From an uncultured Erwinia sp. (GTDB taxonomy: Bacteria > Pseudomonadota > Gammaproteobacteria > Enterobacterales > Enterobacteriaceae): 50,165 nt of DNA. Of the stretch, positions 31,587-39,795 are shown piece by piece (position 1 is the first letter of the stretch; each line of letters begins with the position of its first letter). The translations under genes and the position numbers were made by a program. The stretch is taken from assembly GCA_946221915.1 (NCBI GenBank), contig CAMIKG010000034.1, positions 1 to 50,165 on the forward strand. The letters are read 5' to 3'. The notes under the pieces were generated by a model, which was not told where the DNA came from, did not search any database, and saw nothing but the letters and a program-made list of their open reading frames with translations.

Positions 31587-34427
31587 CTATGCGCCGCCAT
31601 GCCTGGGTATCAGGGCATCCAGCCTGAGCAGTAATGGCCGTTCAGCCTGTTTGAGCACCTCGGCGATCTCTTTTCTGAGCGCTCTCCCTGCCCTGCGCGT
31701 ATTCAATGCCGCATCAGGCGTGATGCGCCAGTGCCAGGCCGTAGCGGCCGCTTCTGTCATACAGAAGCCGGAAGCGGGAATCGCATGGAACTGATTGCCG
31801 GATGTCGGAGAGGTATCAACTGTAAACAATCCGTTCGCCGTCACAAAACGAACGTTACGCCCCGGCGCAGACCAGGCATTGTAGTGATTTTCATTAGCGT
31901 ACTGCATCACAGCCAGCGGACGACCGGACTCCAGCGCCTCTTCAGGGTCCATAGCTTCACCTGTAATCGAGTCAATCACCTGAAAGAGGGTATGCTGCTG
32001 ATTGGTGATAACCAGCAAAAACTCATACACGCGGAAGTGATGGCACAGCGCGATCAAGGTGAGCACCGCTTCAAAACTGGGATGTCCCCACGCCGCTTTG
32101 TTGTCAATATGGTCTTTCAGCCATTGCAGCTGAGGAAAAAAGGCCAGACCAACATAAGGCGTGGGTGCCAGCCTGATGCTGGTTTTTTCCACGCGCCTCG
32201 CCCGATGCAGATCGCCACGACAGGCATCACCTCCCCATGCCGGAGGGACATATCTCAGGCAGCCCGGCGCATGCTCACTCATATGCAGCGCCATTTCGTC
32301 AAATAACAGCGCCGTACAGGTGAACTGCCCCTTACCGCCCATCAGAGATCCTTGCCAGCCAGTAAACAGATCTAAACCATGCCGGTGGCTCGTTTCAGGC
32401 GACAGTTGATGACCAAGCTCCATATAGGCATTTGCAAGCTGGCGGACCCACTGTGGCGATATCTCTTCTTTACCGAGAAAACGGCTGGAAGAGAGGTTGA
32501 TAAACACCATCGCCAGGCCCCACATCAATTCCCCTTTTTCTGCTGCGCTGGCATGCGTCATATCGTAAATCTGCAGGATTTCCTGATAATGCTGGCGGGA
32601 CAGCGTTACAGAATCCGTCAATAGTGGTGAAAATATCTCCATCAGCAAACGCTGTTGATCTAATTCCGTGAGCGGTTCAGGTTTACAGGAAACCTTTGTC
32701 GCCTCATGAAATATCTCAAGCAGTTTTTCACGTGTATATTTGCCGGCATTTTCTAATTTCGGCTGTTGGTTAAATATTGACGTCTGTAACTTATAGAGAT
32801 TTTCGGCCGGTTTGCGCCCCTGAAACAATTTGTACCACAGAGGGAAACGCTCCTTCATAACAGGACTTTGCCTCCACTCCTGGGGCGAAATATAAACTCC
32901 CGGTTTTTCCAGCGTAAACATATGTTCCCAGCACTCTGAGTTGCTCGCTTTTAGCATATCAGAGAGGGTATTCAGCGAGCAGAAAATAGCTGGCAGTGCT
33001 GGCGGTATCATTTTACTGCCGGGTGGCAGATTACCGAGCAGAATAAAATTCAGTGCGTCATCATCCTGCCACTGCGGTGGATACTCAACGTTTCCTGCAT
33101 CCGCCTCAGCCAGATAGGGCGCTACCTGTGGTTGCTGCAAATAGCTATCATAAAGCGGAGCCGCCAGCCGGCCATAATCATGACAATCCACGCTGGTTAA
33201 TGTGCGCTCAATCGCCTGAATGAAAAGCGCGTTATGCGTCACCATTCGTGTGTTGTCCTGGCGGAAAAAGATTAGCGCCAGCTGAACAATGTCCCGCCGG
33301 GAAGGTAATATGGCATCACGATAGCTATTCATAACATCGAGCAGCATATTATCCAGGTTGTGCTTTAAGGGACGCCAGTGAAGATAGGGTGATTTATACA
33401 ACACGGTTAATATCTGAAACGCCACCGCTGAGATATTTACTCCCTGCAGCGAGGCCATTAATCCACACGCGAGACGGATTTTGGTTTCGTTATTCTTATC
33501 ATCCAGGCTATCGATCTCGACCGCCAGCGAATGTCCGTTATTGGTAAAGTGGTTAAGGTAACGCTCCAGCTTTGCGGGTGTCCATCGCTTTGGAATCAGC
33601 AATCCGGTCTGATATTCATTGGGCTTTTTACCCTCGCGACAAAGCACAACGGTATTATTATCAACAATATCAGCCAGCCGCAGAGTGTTATGTGAGATGA
33701 TGCAGCCACTGAAATTGCACCTGTCAATTTCTGCGCTGCGCATCAGTGCTTCGCTGAGATCGGTGTTGGTGAAAATGGTTTCCCGCATCTCAGCATGAGC
33801 AAAATGGGCGCCGTCTAATTTAGCGCTGGTGAAATTCGCTTTTTGCAGAATGGTCCGGTAAAAGAAAAACCCGCTGAAATTGCCGCAGGAAAAGTCGCGC
33901 CCGGTACAATCCTTTTCGGCATAGTGATAAGCGTAATTGTTGTACAATCGCTTTATTTTATCTTTCTCGCTTAATCTCTCTGTGATATCCGCTTTTTTGG
34001 TTAAGCCCCATTTATAGCGCGGTTTAAATTTATCGACTATGCCCTCTATTATTTCTTTCAATGTGCCCGATTTGAGGTGCCCCTTACGACCAGAAGATGT
34101 GGATGCGGCGGACGGCATTAACCCGAAGTCATCGTCATTATCAGAATCCGTCTGCATCGCCGCGAATTCAACGGAAAAAGCAGGCATGGTGCCACTTTCC
34201 ACTGAATAACGTCTGTCAAATTCAGGCGGAGATAACACATAGTCCAGCCCCGGCGGTTCAGAAAGCGAGAGTACAGGCATAGCCGCTGCACACAACGGCT
34301 GAGAGGCGCTATTTTCCACCGATGTGACGGCAAACGACAGGGCAGAGAGGGGTTCAGCAGCAGAATTATCCGGTACAGATACGGTTTGTATCGTGTTAGT
34401 GACAGGTATCATTCCATGGTCTGACAT
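31587..34427 (-). CDS. SopA/NleL-like pentapeptide-repeat protein, candidate HECT-like E3 ubiquitin ligase effector
   Basis: A 946-residue protein. Residues 1-115 are low-complexity, serine- and proline-rich, as in secreted effectors. About 173-255 is a run of pentapeptide repeats (DFSCGNFSGFFFYRTILQKA; KLDGAHFAHAEM; TDLSEALMRSAEI) that would form a beta-helix. The remaining 690 residues lack recognisable enzyme motifs in bacteria, but the order and position of domains match SopA (Salmonella) and NleL (E. coli), where a beta-helix near 163-370 is followed by a central and a catalytic HECT-like lobe. A cysteine at about 889 (ASGFCMTEAAA), 57 residues from the end, is the candidate catalytic thiol. 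AAGGA lies seven bases before the chosen ATG; an upstream start adds 10 residues. Stands alone between core genes ypfJ and purC, consistent with acquisition. Confidence 0.6.
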   Translation of the reverse strand: MSDHGMIPVTNTIQTVSVPDNSAAEPLSALSFAVTSVENSASQPLCAAAMPVLSLSEPPGLDYVLSPPEFDRRYSVESGTMPAFSVEFAAMQTDSDNDDDFGLMPSAASTSSGRKGHLKSGTLKEIIEGIVDKFKPRYKWGLTKKADITERLSEKDKIKRLYNNYAYHYAEKDCTGRDFSCGNFSGFFFYRTILQKANFTSAKLDGAHFAHAEMRETIFTNTDLSEALMRSAEIDRCNFSGCIISHNTLRLADIVDNNTVVLCREGKKPNEYQTGLLIPKRWTPAKLERYLNHFTNNGHSLAVEIDSLDDKNNETKIRLACGLMASLQGVNISAVAFQILTVLYKSPYLHWRPLKHNLDNMLLDVMNSYRDAILPSRRDIVQLALIFFRQDNTRMVTHNALFIQAIERTLTSVDCHDYGRLAAPLYDSYLQQPQVAPYLAEADAGNVEYPPQWQDDDALNFILLGNLPPGSKMIPPALPAIFCSLNTLSDMLKASNSECWEHMFTLEKPGVYISPQEWRQSPVMKERFPLWYKLFQGRKPAENLYKLQTSIFNQQPKLENAGKYTREKLLEIFHEATKVSCKPEPLTELDQQRLLMEIFSPLLTDSVTLSRQHYQEILQIYDMTHASAAEKGELMWGLAMVFINLSSSRFLGKEEISPQWVRQLANAYMELGHQLSPETSHRHGLDLFTGWQGSLMGGKGQFTCTALLFDEMALHMSEHAPGCLRYVPPAWGGDACRGDLHRARRVEKTSIRLAPTPYVGLAFFPQLQWLKDHIDNKAAWGHPSFEAVLTLIALCHHFRVYEFLLVITNQQHTLFQVIDSITGEAMDPEEALESGRPLAVMQYANENHYNAWSAPGRNVRFVTANGLFTVDTSPTSGNQFHAIPASGFCMTEAAATAWHWRITPDAALNTRRAGRALRKEIAEVLKQAERPLLLRLDALIPRHGGA

Positions 34428-34634
34428 ATCTGTTTCCTTCTGTCTGCGAACTAACACGTGACCCGCCTGTCAATTTTTACTGGCGGTAAATAAGGCGCTT
34501 ATTTCTAATATCAGACGGACAATAAACAGGCGGTCATATTACAAATTGCAGTAACGTTATGCCTATAAAAAAACGATGATTAGCCGGGGGAATAACGGAA
34601 AAGGAATAGTGAAAAACAGAGTCGCCATAAAACA
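34428..34634. other. Intergenic region between the effector-like gene and purC
   Basis: A+T-rich, noncoding. It holds the promoter region of the effector-like gene (minus strand). I see no hrp-box-like or other recognisable operator. Confidence 0.4.
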
Positions 34635-34657
34635 TCAGGCCGGAATAACCGGCCTGA
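34635..34657 (-). terminator. Terminator of purC
   Basis: TCAGGCCGG and CCGGCCTGA pair as a 9-bp stem with a 5-base loop, 35 bases past the purC stop; on the minus strand it is followed by TGTTTTATGG. The T run is short but the stem is strong. Confidence 0.75.
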
Positions 34658-34691
34658 GGGGAAAATAACAGCAAGGAAAACGATTGCGCAG

Positions 34692-35405
34692 TTAGTCTAA
34701 TTTAACACCAAGACGGTGAGCAACCTCTTCATACGCTTCAATCACACCGCCCAGGCTCTGACGGAAACGGTCTTTGTCCATTTTTGCCAGGGTGTCTTTG
34801 TCCCACAGACGTGCGCCATCTGGCGAAAACTCATCGCCCAGCACCACTTCACCGTTGAACAGACCGAACTCCAGTTTGAAGTCCACCAGAATCAGACCCG
34901 CATCAGCAAACAGCTTGCTCAGCACGTCGTTGGCTTTATAAGTCAGCTCACGCATACGCGCCAGGTTCTCTTTATTTACCCAGCCGAAGGTTTCGCAGTA
35001 AGACTCATTCACCATCGGATCATGTTTCGCATCATCTTTCAGGAACAGGTCGAACAGTGGTGGATTAAGGACAATCCCCTCTTCCACACCCAGACGCTTC
35101 ACCAGAGAACCTGCCGCGCGGTTACGAATCACGCATTCAACCGGCACCATCTCCAGCTTTTTCACCAGGGCTTCGTTATCTGACAACAGCGCTTCCATTT
35201 GCGTCGGGATGCCCGCTTCTTCCAGTTTGGTCATAATGAAGTGGTTAAACTTATTATTGACCATACCTTTGCGGTCAAACTGCTCAATACGGGCGCCATC
35301 TCCTGCTGACGTATCGTTGCGGAATTCGAGTATCAGCAGGTCCGGATTGTCGGTGCTGTAAACGGTTTTCGCTTTGCCGCGATACAACTCAGCTTGCTTT
35401 TGCAT
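34692..35405 (-). CDS. purC: SAICAR synthetase
   Basis: Phosphoribosylaminoimidazole-succinocarboxamide synthase, de novo purine synthesis; joins CAIR and aspartate using ATP. 237 residues from MQKQAELYRGKAKTVY, equal to E. coli; five further in-frame codons upstream are not conserved. Family motifs NRAAGSLVKRLG, VDFKLEFG and GDEFSPDGARLWD are present. GGAG is 10 bases from the ATG. It sits 54 bp downstream of bamC beyond a terminator. No PurR box was recognised here, though one controls purMN in this window. Confidence 0.97.
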   Translation of the reverse strand: MQKQAELYRGKAKTVYSTDNPDLLILEFRNDTSAGDGARIEQFDRKGMVNNKFNHFIMTKLEEAGIPTQMEALLSDNEALVKKLEMVPVECVIRNRAAGSLVKRLGVEEGIVLNPPLFDLFLKDDAKHDPMVNESYCETFGWVNKENLARMRELTYKANDVLSKLFADAGLILVDFKLEFGLFNGEVVLGDEFSPDGARLWDKDTLAKMDKDRFRQSLGGVIEAYEEVAHRLGVKLD

Positions 35406-35432
35406 CTTGATTAACTCCAAACGTAATAAAAA

Positions 35433-35453
35433 AGGGCCGGGAAGTCCGGCCCT
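35433..35453 (-). terminator. Terminator of the dapA-bamC operon
   Basis: AGGGCCGG and CCGGCCCT stem with a 5-base loop, followed on the minus strand by TTTTTTATTACG. Lies between bamC and purC. Confidence 0.9.
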
Positions 35454-35459
35454 GATAGT

Positions 35460-36494
35460 TTACCTGTTAAACGCTGCCTGGAACACAGCGACCAGCGCAT
35501 CGTTCTGCGACTGGGTTAGCGGATGCCCTTTCGGATCGATAAACTGCAGGCTACTGCGGTTATCTAAATCACCCACTTGCAGTTTGTAATCGCCGTTTGG
35601 CAATTCAGGATCTTTCGCCCCCAGATCCTCAAAGCGACCGCTGCCCGGCGCTTTGTAAGTGATAGCCAGACTGCCCTGTGAGCGGTTGCTGTCTTTCACT
35701 TCCATGCCAACGCGTTTCAGCGCATCCGGCAGACGCTGCCACACCGCGTTAAACGGCGCACGCAGGATCAGGTTTGGCAAACCGGTGTCATCCGCGCCGC
35801 TCTGCACATCAACACGGGTCACGCCATGATTCGCCGCCGCATCTTCCTGCGCTGACGAGATCTTGTCCAGACCGGTGCTGATGTCATTCAGCATCTGAGC
35901 GGTATAACGCTGGATCTGCGCTGGCGCGGTAACGTCTTCACCCTGCTGCTGCAGTTGCAACAGACGAACGGTCAGCGCCTGCTGATAGCCCTGCTGTTGC
36001 ACGCTGATCTGATAGCGACCGCGGTACTGGTTATCTTCATCCGCGCGGTTCCACTGTACCCAGTCGGTGGTCAGTTGCTGGCTGGCATCCTGACGATCGG
36101 CAATCGGGAACTTGTAGGACTGAACCACATTCACTACCTGTGGCCAGATTGAACCACTGCGCGTGTTTTCCAGCATCAGGGTACCGGTATTACCGGCAAA
36201 CTGACTGCGCGCGCCATTCAGCAGCGCCAGCGGCTGGGCTGGCGGACGAATATCCAGCTGTTTGCCCACCGCGCCGTTACCGGCCGAAGCGGTAATCTCA
36301 TAATCACCGTTTTGCAACGGCAGGATCATGCCTGCTGGTGCGTTCAAATCTTTCAGTTCGGGAGCCTGCAGATAAGACTCGTCGCCGCTCACCTGGCGCT
36401 TATAGCGCTGGTCGCTGGAACAAGCTGCAAGCAGCATCACCGTTGACAGTCCAACAACTTTCACTACCGTGGACTTCTTTACTGAGTAAGCCAT
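35460..36494 (-). CDS. bamC: Outer membrane protein assembly lipoprotein BamC
   Basis: A subunit of the BAM complex. 344 residues, E. coli length. The lipobox LLAAC (about 21-25 of the ATG start) follows a signal peptide MAYSVKKSTVVKVVGLSTVM; SSDQRYKRQVSGDESYLQAPELKDL is the conserved unstructured lasso that binds BamD. Two helix-grip domains follow. The ATG is preceded by GGGAG at the right distance; an in-frame TTG just upstream adds one residue and is less likely. Directly downstream of dapA, 14 bp. Confidence 0.95.
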   Translation of the reverse strand: MAYSVKKSTVVKVVGLSTVMLLAACSSDQRYKRQVSGDESYLQAPELKDLNAPAGMILPLQNGDYEITASAGNGAVGKQLDIRPPAQPLALLNGARSQFAGNTGTLMLENTRSGSIWPQVVNVVQSYKFPIADRQDASQQLTTDWVQWNRADEDNQYRGRYQISVQQQGYQQALTVRLLQLQQQGEDVTAPAQIQRYTAQMLNDISTGLDKISSAQEDAAANHGVTRVDVQSGADDTGLPNLILRAPFNAVWQRLPDALKRVGMEVKDSNRSQGSLAITYKAPGSGRFEDLGAKDPELPNGDYKLQVGDLDNRSSLQFIDPKGHPLTQSQNDALVAVFQAAFNR

Positions 36495-36508
36495 CAAATC
36501 TCCCTAAA

Positions 36509-37387
36509 TTACAGCAGACCCGCTTTTTTAAGCGCCTGCGTGACAACCGGCTCTGCGTCCGCAGTCAATGGAGTCATTGGCAGACGCAGCGTATCGGTTG
36601 CTATCAGTCCTAATTTCTTCGCGGCCCATTTCACCGGGATTGGATTAGGTTCAACAAATAACTTCTGATGCAGATGCATCAGGCGCTGGTTAAGGCGGCG
36701 AGCTTCGACAAAATTGCCGTCTTGCGCAAGCTTGCAGAGGTCAGCCATCTCGCGCGCGGCAATATTTGCCGTTACCGAAATGACACCTTTACCACCCAGT
36801 TGCATCAGATCCAGTGCTGTCGCGTCATCGCCGCTGACAATCACGAACTCATCATCAACCAGCTCTTGGATCTGGCTAACACGCGATAAGTTCCCGGTCG
36901 CTTCCTTGATCCCAATAATATTTTTGATTTTGGCCAGGCGACCAACGGTTTCAGGCAGCATGTCGCAACCGGTACGCGAAGGGACATTGTACAGCATCTG
37001 CGGCAGATCGGTGCTTTCCGCGATGGCTTTAAAGTGCTGGAACAACCCTTCCTGGGTCGGACGGTTGTAGTATGGGGTCACCGTCAGACAGCCCACTACG
37101 CCTGATTTTTCAAAACGTTTAGTCAGAGAGATGCCTTCCGCGGTCGCATTCGCGCCGGTGCCAGCAATGATCGGGATACGGCCATCGGCCAGTTCCAGCG
37201 TCAGCATTACCACATCACCATGTTCTTCATGGCTGAGCGTGGCGGATTCGCCGGTGGTGCCAACAGAGACAATCGCCGAAGTCCCGCTGGCGACATGATA
37301 ATCAATCAGACTTTTCAGACTCGCACGGCAGACATTACCTTTGTCATCCATCGGCGTAACGAGCGCAACAATACTTCCCGTAAACAT
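36509..37387 (-). CDS. dapA: 4-hydroxy-tetrahydrodipicolinate synthase
   Basis: First dedicated enzyme of lysine/diaminopimelate synthesis. 292 residues as in E. coli. Class I aldolase TIM barrel with the Schiff-base lysine in IIGIKEATGNL (about 161), the catalytic tyrosine in YNVPSRTG (about 133) and TTGESATL near 44. The ATG of MFTGSIVALVTPMD is chosen; six more in-frame codons upstream are not conserved. Divergent from gcvR, as in E. coli. dapE, the later step of the same pathway, is 9 kb away in the window. Confidence 0.97.
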   Translation of the reverse strand: MFTGSIVALVTPMDDKGNVCRASLKSLIDYHVASGTSAIVSVGTTGESATLSHEEHGDVVMLTLELADGRIPIIAGTGANATAEGISLTKRFEKSGVVGCLTVTPYYNRPTQEGLFQHFKAIAESTDLPQMLYNVPSRTGCDMLPETVGRLAKIKNIIGIKEATGNLSRVSQIQELVDDEFVIVSGDDATALDLMQLGGKGVISVTANIAAREMADLCKLAQDGNFVEARRLNQRLMHLHQKLFVEPNPIPVKWAAKKLGLIATDTLRLPMTPLTADAEPVVTQALKKAGLL

Positions 37388-37545
37388 TAGCCATCCCCTC
37401 CACAAACAAGTGCTTCATGGTACGTTTGACGGCCATTGAAAAGCAAGCGGGCAAGGGCGCAGAGGCGCTTGGCAGAGGGTATTTTTTATGTTTACCTTAG
37501 GGTTATCACAATTGCTAATCATCACGACGGACAGGAAGTAACATT

Positions 37546-38139
37546 TTGCCGCAGTCACAGCAACATTATCTGGTTATTACCGCACTGGGCGTTGACCGTC
37601 CGGGGATTGTCAACACAATTACCCGCCATGTCAGCAGCTGTGAGTGCAATATCGAAGATAGCCGGCTGGCGATGCTCGGTGACGAATTCACGTTTATTAT
37701 GCTGCTCTCCGGCAGCTGGAATGCGATTACCCTGATTGAATCGACATTGCCGCTGAAAGGCGCAGAGCTGGAGTTGTTGATCGTGATGAAGCGCACCAAC
37801 GCCAAAGCGCAGCGTGCGATGCCCGCCACGGTGTGGGTGCAGGTGGAAGTCGCCGACTCGCCGCATATTATCGAGCGTTTTACCGACCTGTTTGATTCGC
37901 ATCAGATGAATATCGCAGAGCTGGTGTCCCGCATCCAGCCTGCCGAAGAGGGCCGCCCCTCATTGCTCTATATTCAGATTACTGCCCACAGTCCTGCCAG
38001 CCAGGATGCCTCATTTATTGAACAAGCCTTTAACAAGCTATGTACAGAACTGCAGGCTCAGGGCACTATTAGTGTCGTGAATTACCCACAGCATGAAGAT
38101 AAAATGGAGAGTAGTGATGAATCCACTGAAAGCCGGTGA
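37546..38139 (+). CDS. gcvR: Glycine cleavage system regulator GcvR
   Basis: Binds GcvA and prevents activation of the gcv operon when glycine is low. 197 residues; two ACT domains (HYLVITALGVDRPGIVNTITRHV at the start; WVQVEVADSPHIIERFTDLFDSHQMNIAELVSR about 94-126). The start is a TTG with AGGAAG eight bases upstream; no ATG fits. Relative to E. coli the C terminus is a little longer and overlaps the bcp start by 23 bases, so bcp is probably coupled. Confidence 0.93.
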   Translation: MPQSQQHYLVITALGVDRPGIVNTITRHVSSCECNIEDSRLAMLGDEFTFIMLLSGSWNAITLIESTLPLKGAELELLIVMKRTNAKAQRAMPATVWVQVEVADSPHIIERFTDLFDSHQMNIAELVSRIQPAEEGRPSLLYIQITAHSPASQDASFIEQAFNKLCTELQAQGTISVVNYPQHEDKMESSDESTESR

Positions 38140-38584
38140 TATTGCACCGAAATTTAGCTTGCCCGATCAAGACGGCGAACAAGTAAATTTGGCCGACTTC
38201 CAGGGACAACGTGTGTTGGTCTATTTCTATCCGAAAGCGATGACACCGGGCTGCACCGTGCAGGCATGTGGCCTGCGCGACAACATGGATGATTTGAAAA
38301 AAGCCGGAGTGGAAGTGCTGGGTATCAGCACCGACAAATCGGAAAAACTCTCGCGCTTTGCCGAGAAGGAACTGCTGAATTTCACGCTGTTATCCGATGA
38401 AGATCATCAGGTCAGCGAACAATTTGGCGTGTGGGGTGAGAAATCCTTTATGGGCAAAACCTATGACGGCATTCACCGCATCAGTTTCCTGCTGGACGGC
38501 GAGGGACGCGTGGAGAAGGTGTTCGATGATTTTAAAACCACCAATCACCACGATATCGTGCTCGACTACCTGAAGTCAGCATGA
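38117..38584 (+). CDS. bcp: Thiol peroxidase Bcp (peroxiredoxin Q)
   Basis: Thioredoxin-dependent peroxidase of the Bcp/PrxQ family, 155 residues (E. coli 156). The peroxidatic cysteine is in MTPGCTVQACGLRD (about 45), with the resolving cysteine five residues later. YFYPKAMTPGCT is the family signature. The ATG lies inside the end of gcvR. A GC-rich palindrome follows the stop. Confidence 0.95.
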   Translation: MNPLKAGDIAPKFSLPDQDGEQVNLADFQGQRVLVYFYPKAMTPGCTVQACGLRDNMDDLKKAGVEVLGISTDKSEKLSRFAEKELLNFTLLSDEDHQVSEQFGVWGEKSFMGKTYDGIHRISFLLDGEGRVEKVFDDFKTTNHHDIVLDYLKSA

Positions 38585-38590
38585 TGATCA

Positions 38591-38613
38591 CGGGCGGCGT
38601 CGCGCGCCGCCCG
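38591..38613. terminator. Hairpin between bcp and perM
   Basis: CGGGCGGCG and CGCCGCCCG pair with a 5-base loop, 7 bases after the bcp stop and 6 bases before the perM stop. The two genes converge. No T run is visible on either side, so it may act as a pause or stabiliser. Confidence 0.5.
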
Positions 38614-38618
38614 CATTG

Positions 38619-39677
38619 CTATTCCACACGCATTTCATCAGGCCAGGCGTGCACGACCGCCTTCACCAGCGTCGCCAGCGGAATGGCGAAAAACACGCCC
38701 CAGAAGCCCCACAGACCGCCAAAAATCACCACCGACAGAATAATTACCAGCGGATGTAAATTTACCGCTTCGGAAAACAGCACCGGCACCAGCAGATTGC
38801 CATCCAGCGCCTGAATAATCAGGTACACCACCAGCATGGTCCAGAAATCGCTGCCCAGTCCCCACTGAAACAAGCCGACGCACACCACCGGGATTGTCAC
38901 CACCAGCGCGCCCACGTAGGGGATCAATACCGACAGACCTACCAGCACCGCCAGCAACAGCGAGTAATTCAGCCCGATAGCCAGAAAACCAATCCAGGTG
39001 GCGATACCCACCACCACCATTTCCAGCACTTTGCCGCGGATATAGTTGGTGATCTGCTGGTTCATTTCGCTCCATACCTGCCCTGCCAGCCCGCGGTTGC
39101 GCGGCAGTACGCGGCGCACCGCGTTCAGCATCTGCTCTTTATCTTTCAGCAGGAAGAACACCATCAGCGGCACCAGCACCAGATAAATCGCCAGCGTCAT
39201 CAGCCCCACCAGCGAAGCCAGCGAATACTTCACCAGCGATTCACCCACGCCCGTCAGGCGGCTGCGGATATTTTCCACCGCAATATCGATAATGCCGGCA
39301 TCCACCAGCGCCGGAAAACGCTTCGGCAGTCCGGCAGCAAACAGATAAAGCTTGTTCAGCATGTTGGGCATATCGCGCGTCAGGTTAATCCCCTGCTGCC
39401 AGACAATCGGCGCCACCACCAGCACCATCAGTAGTAACACCCCGACAAACAGCGTCAGCACGATGCTGGTGGCCCAGCTGCGCGAGCATCCCAGCCGTTC
39501 GAGACGCACTGTCGGCCACTCCAGTAAATAGGCCATCACCAGCGCGACCAGTAACGGCGCCAGCAAACCACTGAAAAAGAATAAAATAACGAAGGCAGCC
39601 AGCAAGATGACCAGCAGCGCGATGGCTTCCGGATCGCTGAAGCGGCGGCGATACCACTGGATTAATAATGCCAGCAT
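38619..39677 (-). CDS. perM: AI-2E family permease PerM
   Basis: 352-residue inner-membrane protein (E. coli 353) with about eight membrane segments: MLALLIQWYRRRFSDPEAIALLVILLAAF at the N terminus and the family C-terminal block GLSVLIPYVGALVVTIPV and FGGLWGFWGVFFAIPLATL. The family is related to TqsA; transport substrate of PerM is not clear. Lies convergent with bcp as in E. coli. Confidence 0.93.
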   Translation of the reverse strand: MLALLIQWYRRRFSDPEAIALLVILLAAFVILFFFSGLLAPLLVALVMAYLLEWPTVRLERLGCSRSWATSIVLTLFVGVLLLMVLVVAPIVWQQGINLTRDMPNMLNKLYLFAAGLPKRFPALVDAGIIDIAVENIRSRLTGVGESLVKYSLASLVGLMTLAIYLVLVPLMVFFLLKDKEQMLNAVRRVLPRNRGLAGQVWSEMNQQITNYIRGKVLEMVVVGIATWIGFLAIGLNYSLLLAVLVGLSVLIPYVGALVVTIPVVCVGLFQWGLGSDFWTMLVVYLIIQALDGNLLVPVLFSEAVNLHPLVIILSVVIFGGLWGFWGVFFAIPLATLVKAVVHAWPDEMRVE

Positions 39678-39752
39678 GATAAATACGTCCTTGAGTTCAT
39701 TGCACAGAAACGCTGGATTGTACTGAAAGGCCTGACGAACAGAAAGGCAACT

Positions 39753-39784
39753 GGCAGGTTAGCGCTCTTTTTGTCTAACCTGCC
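39753..39784 (-). terminator. Hairpin downstream of the diguanylate cyclase gene
   Basis: GGCAGGTTAG and CTAACCTGCC form a perfect 10-bp stem with a 12-base loop, 12 bases past the stop. On the minus strand it is followed by TTGCCTTTCTG, a weak tail. Probable terminator. Confidence 0.5.
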
Positions 39785-39795
39785 GGGCAGGCGAA

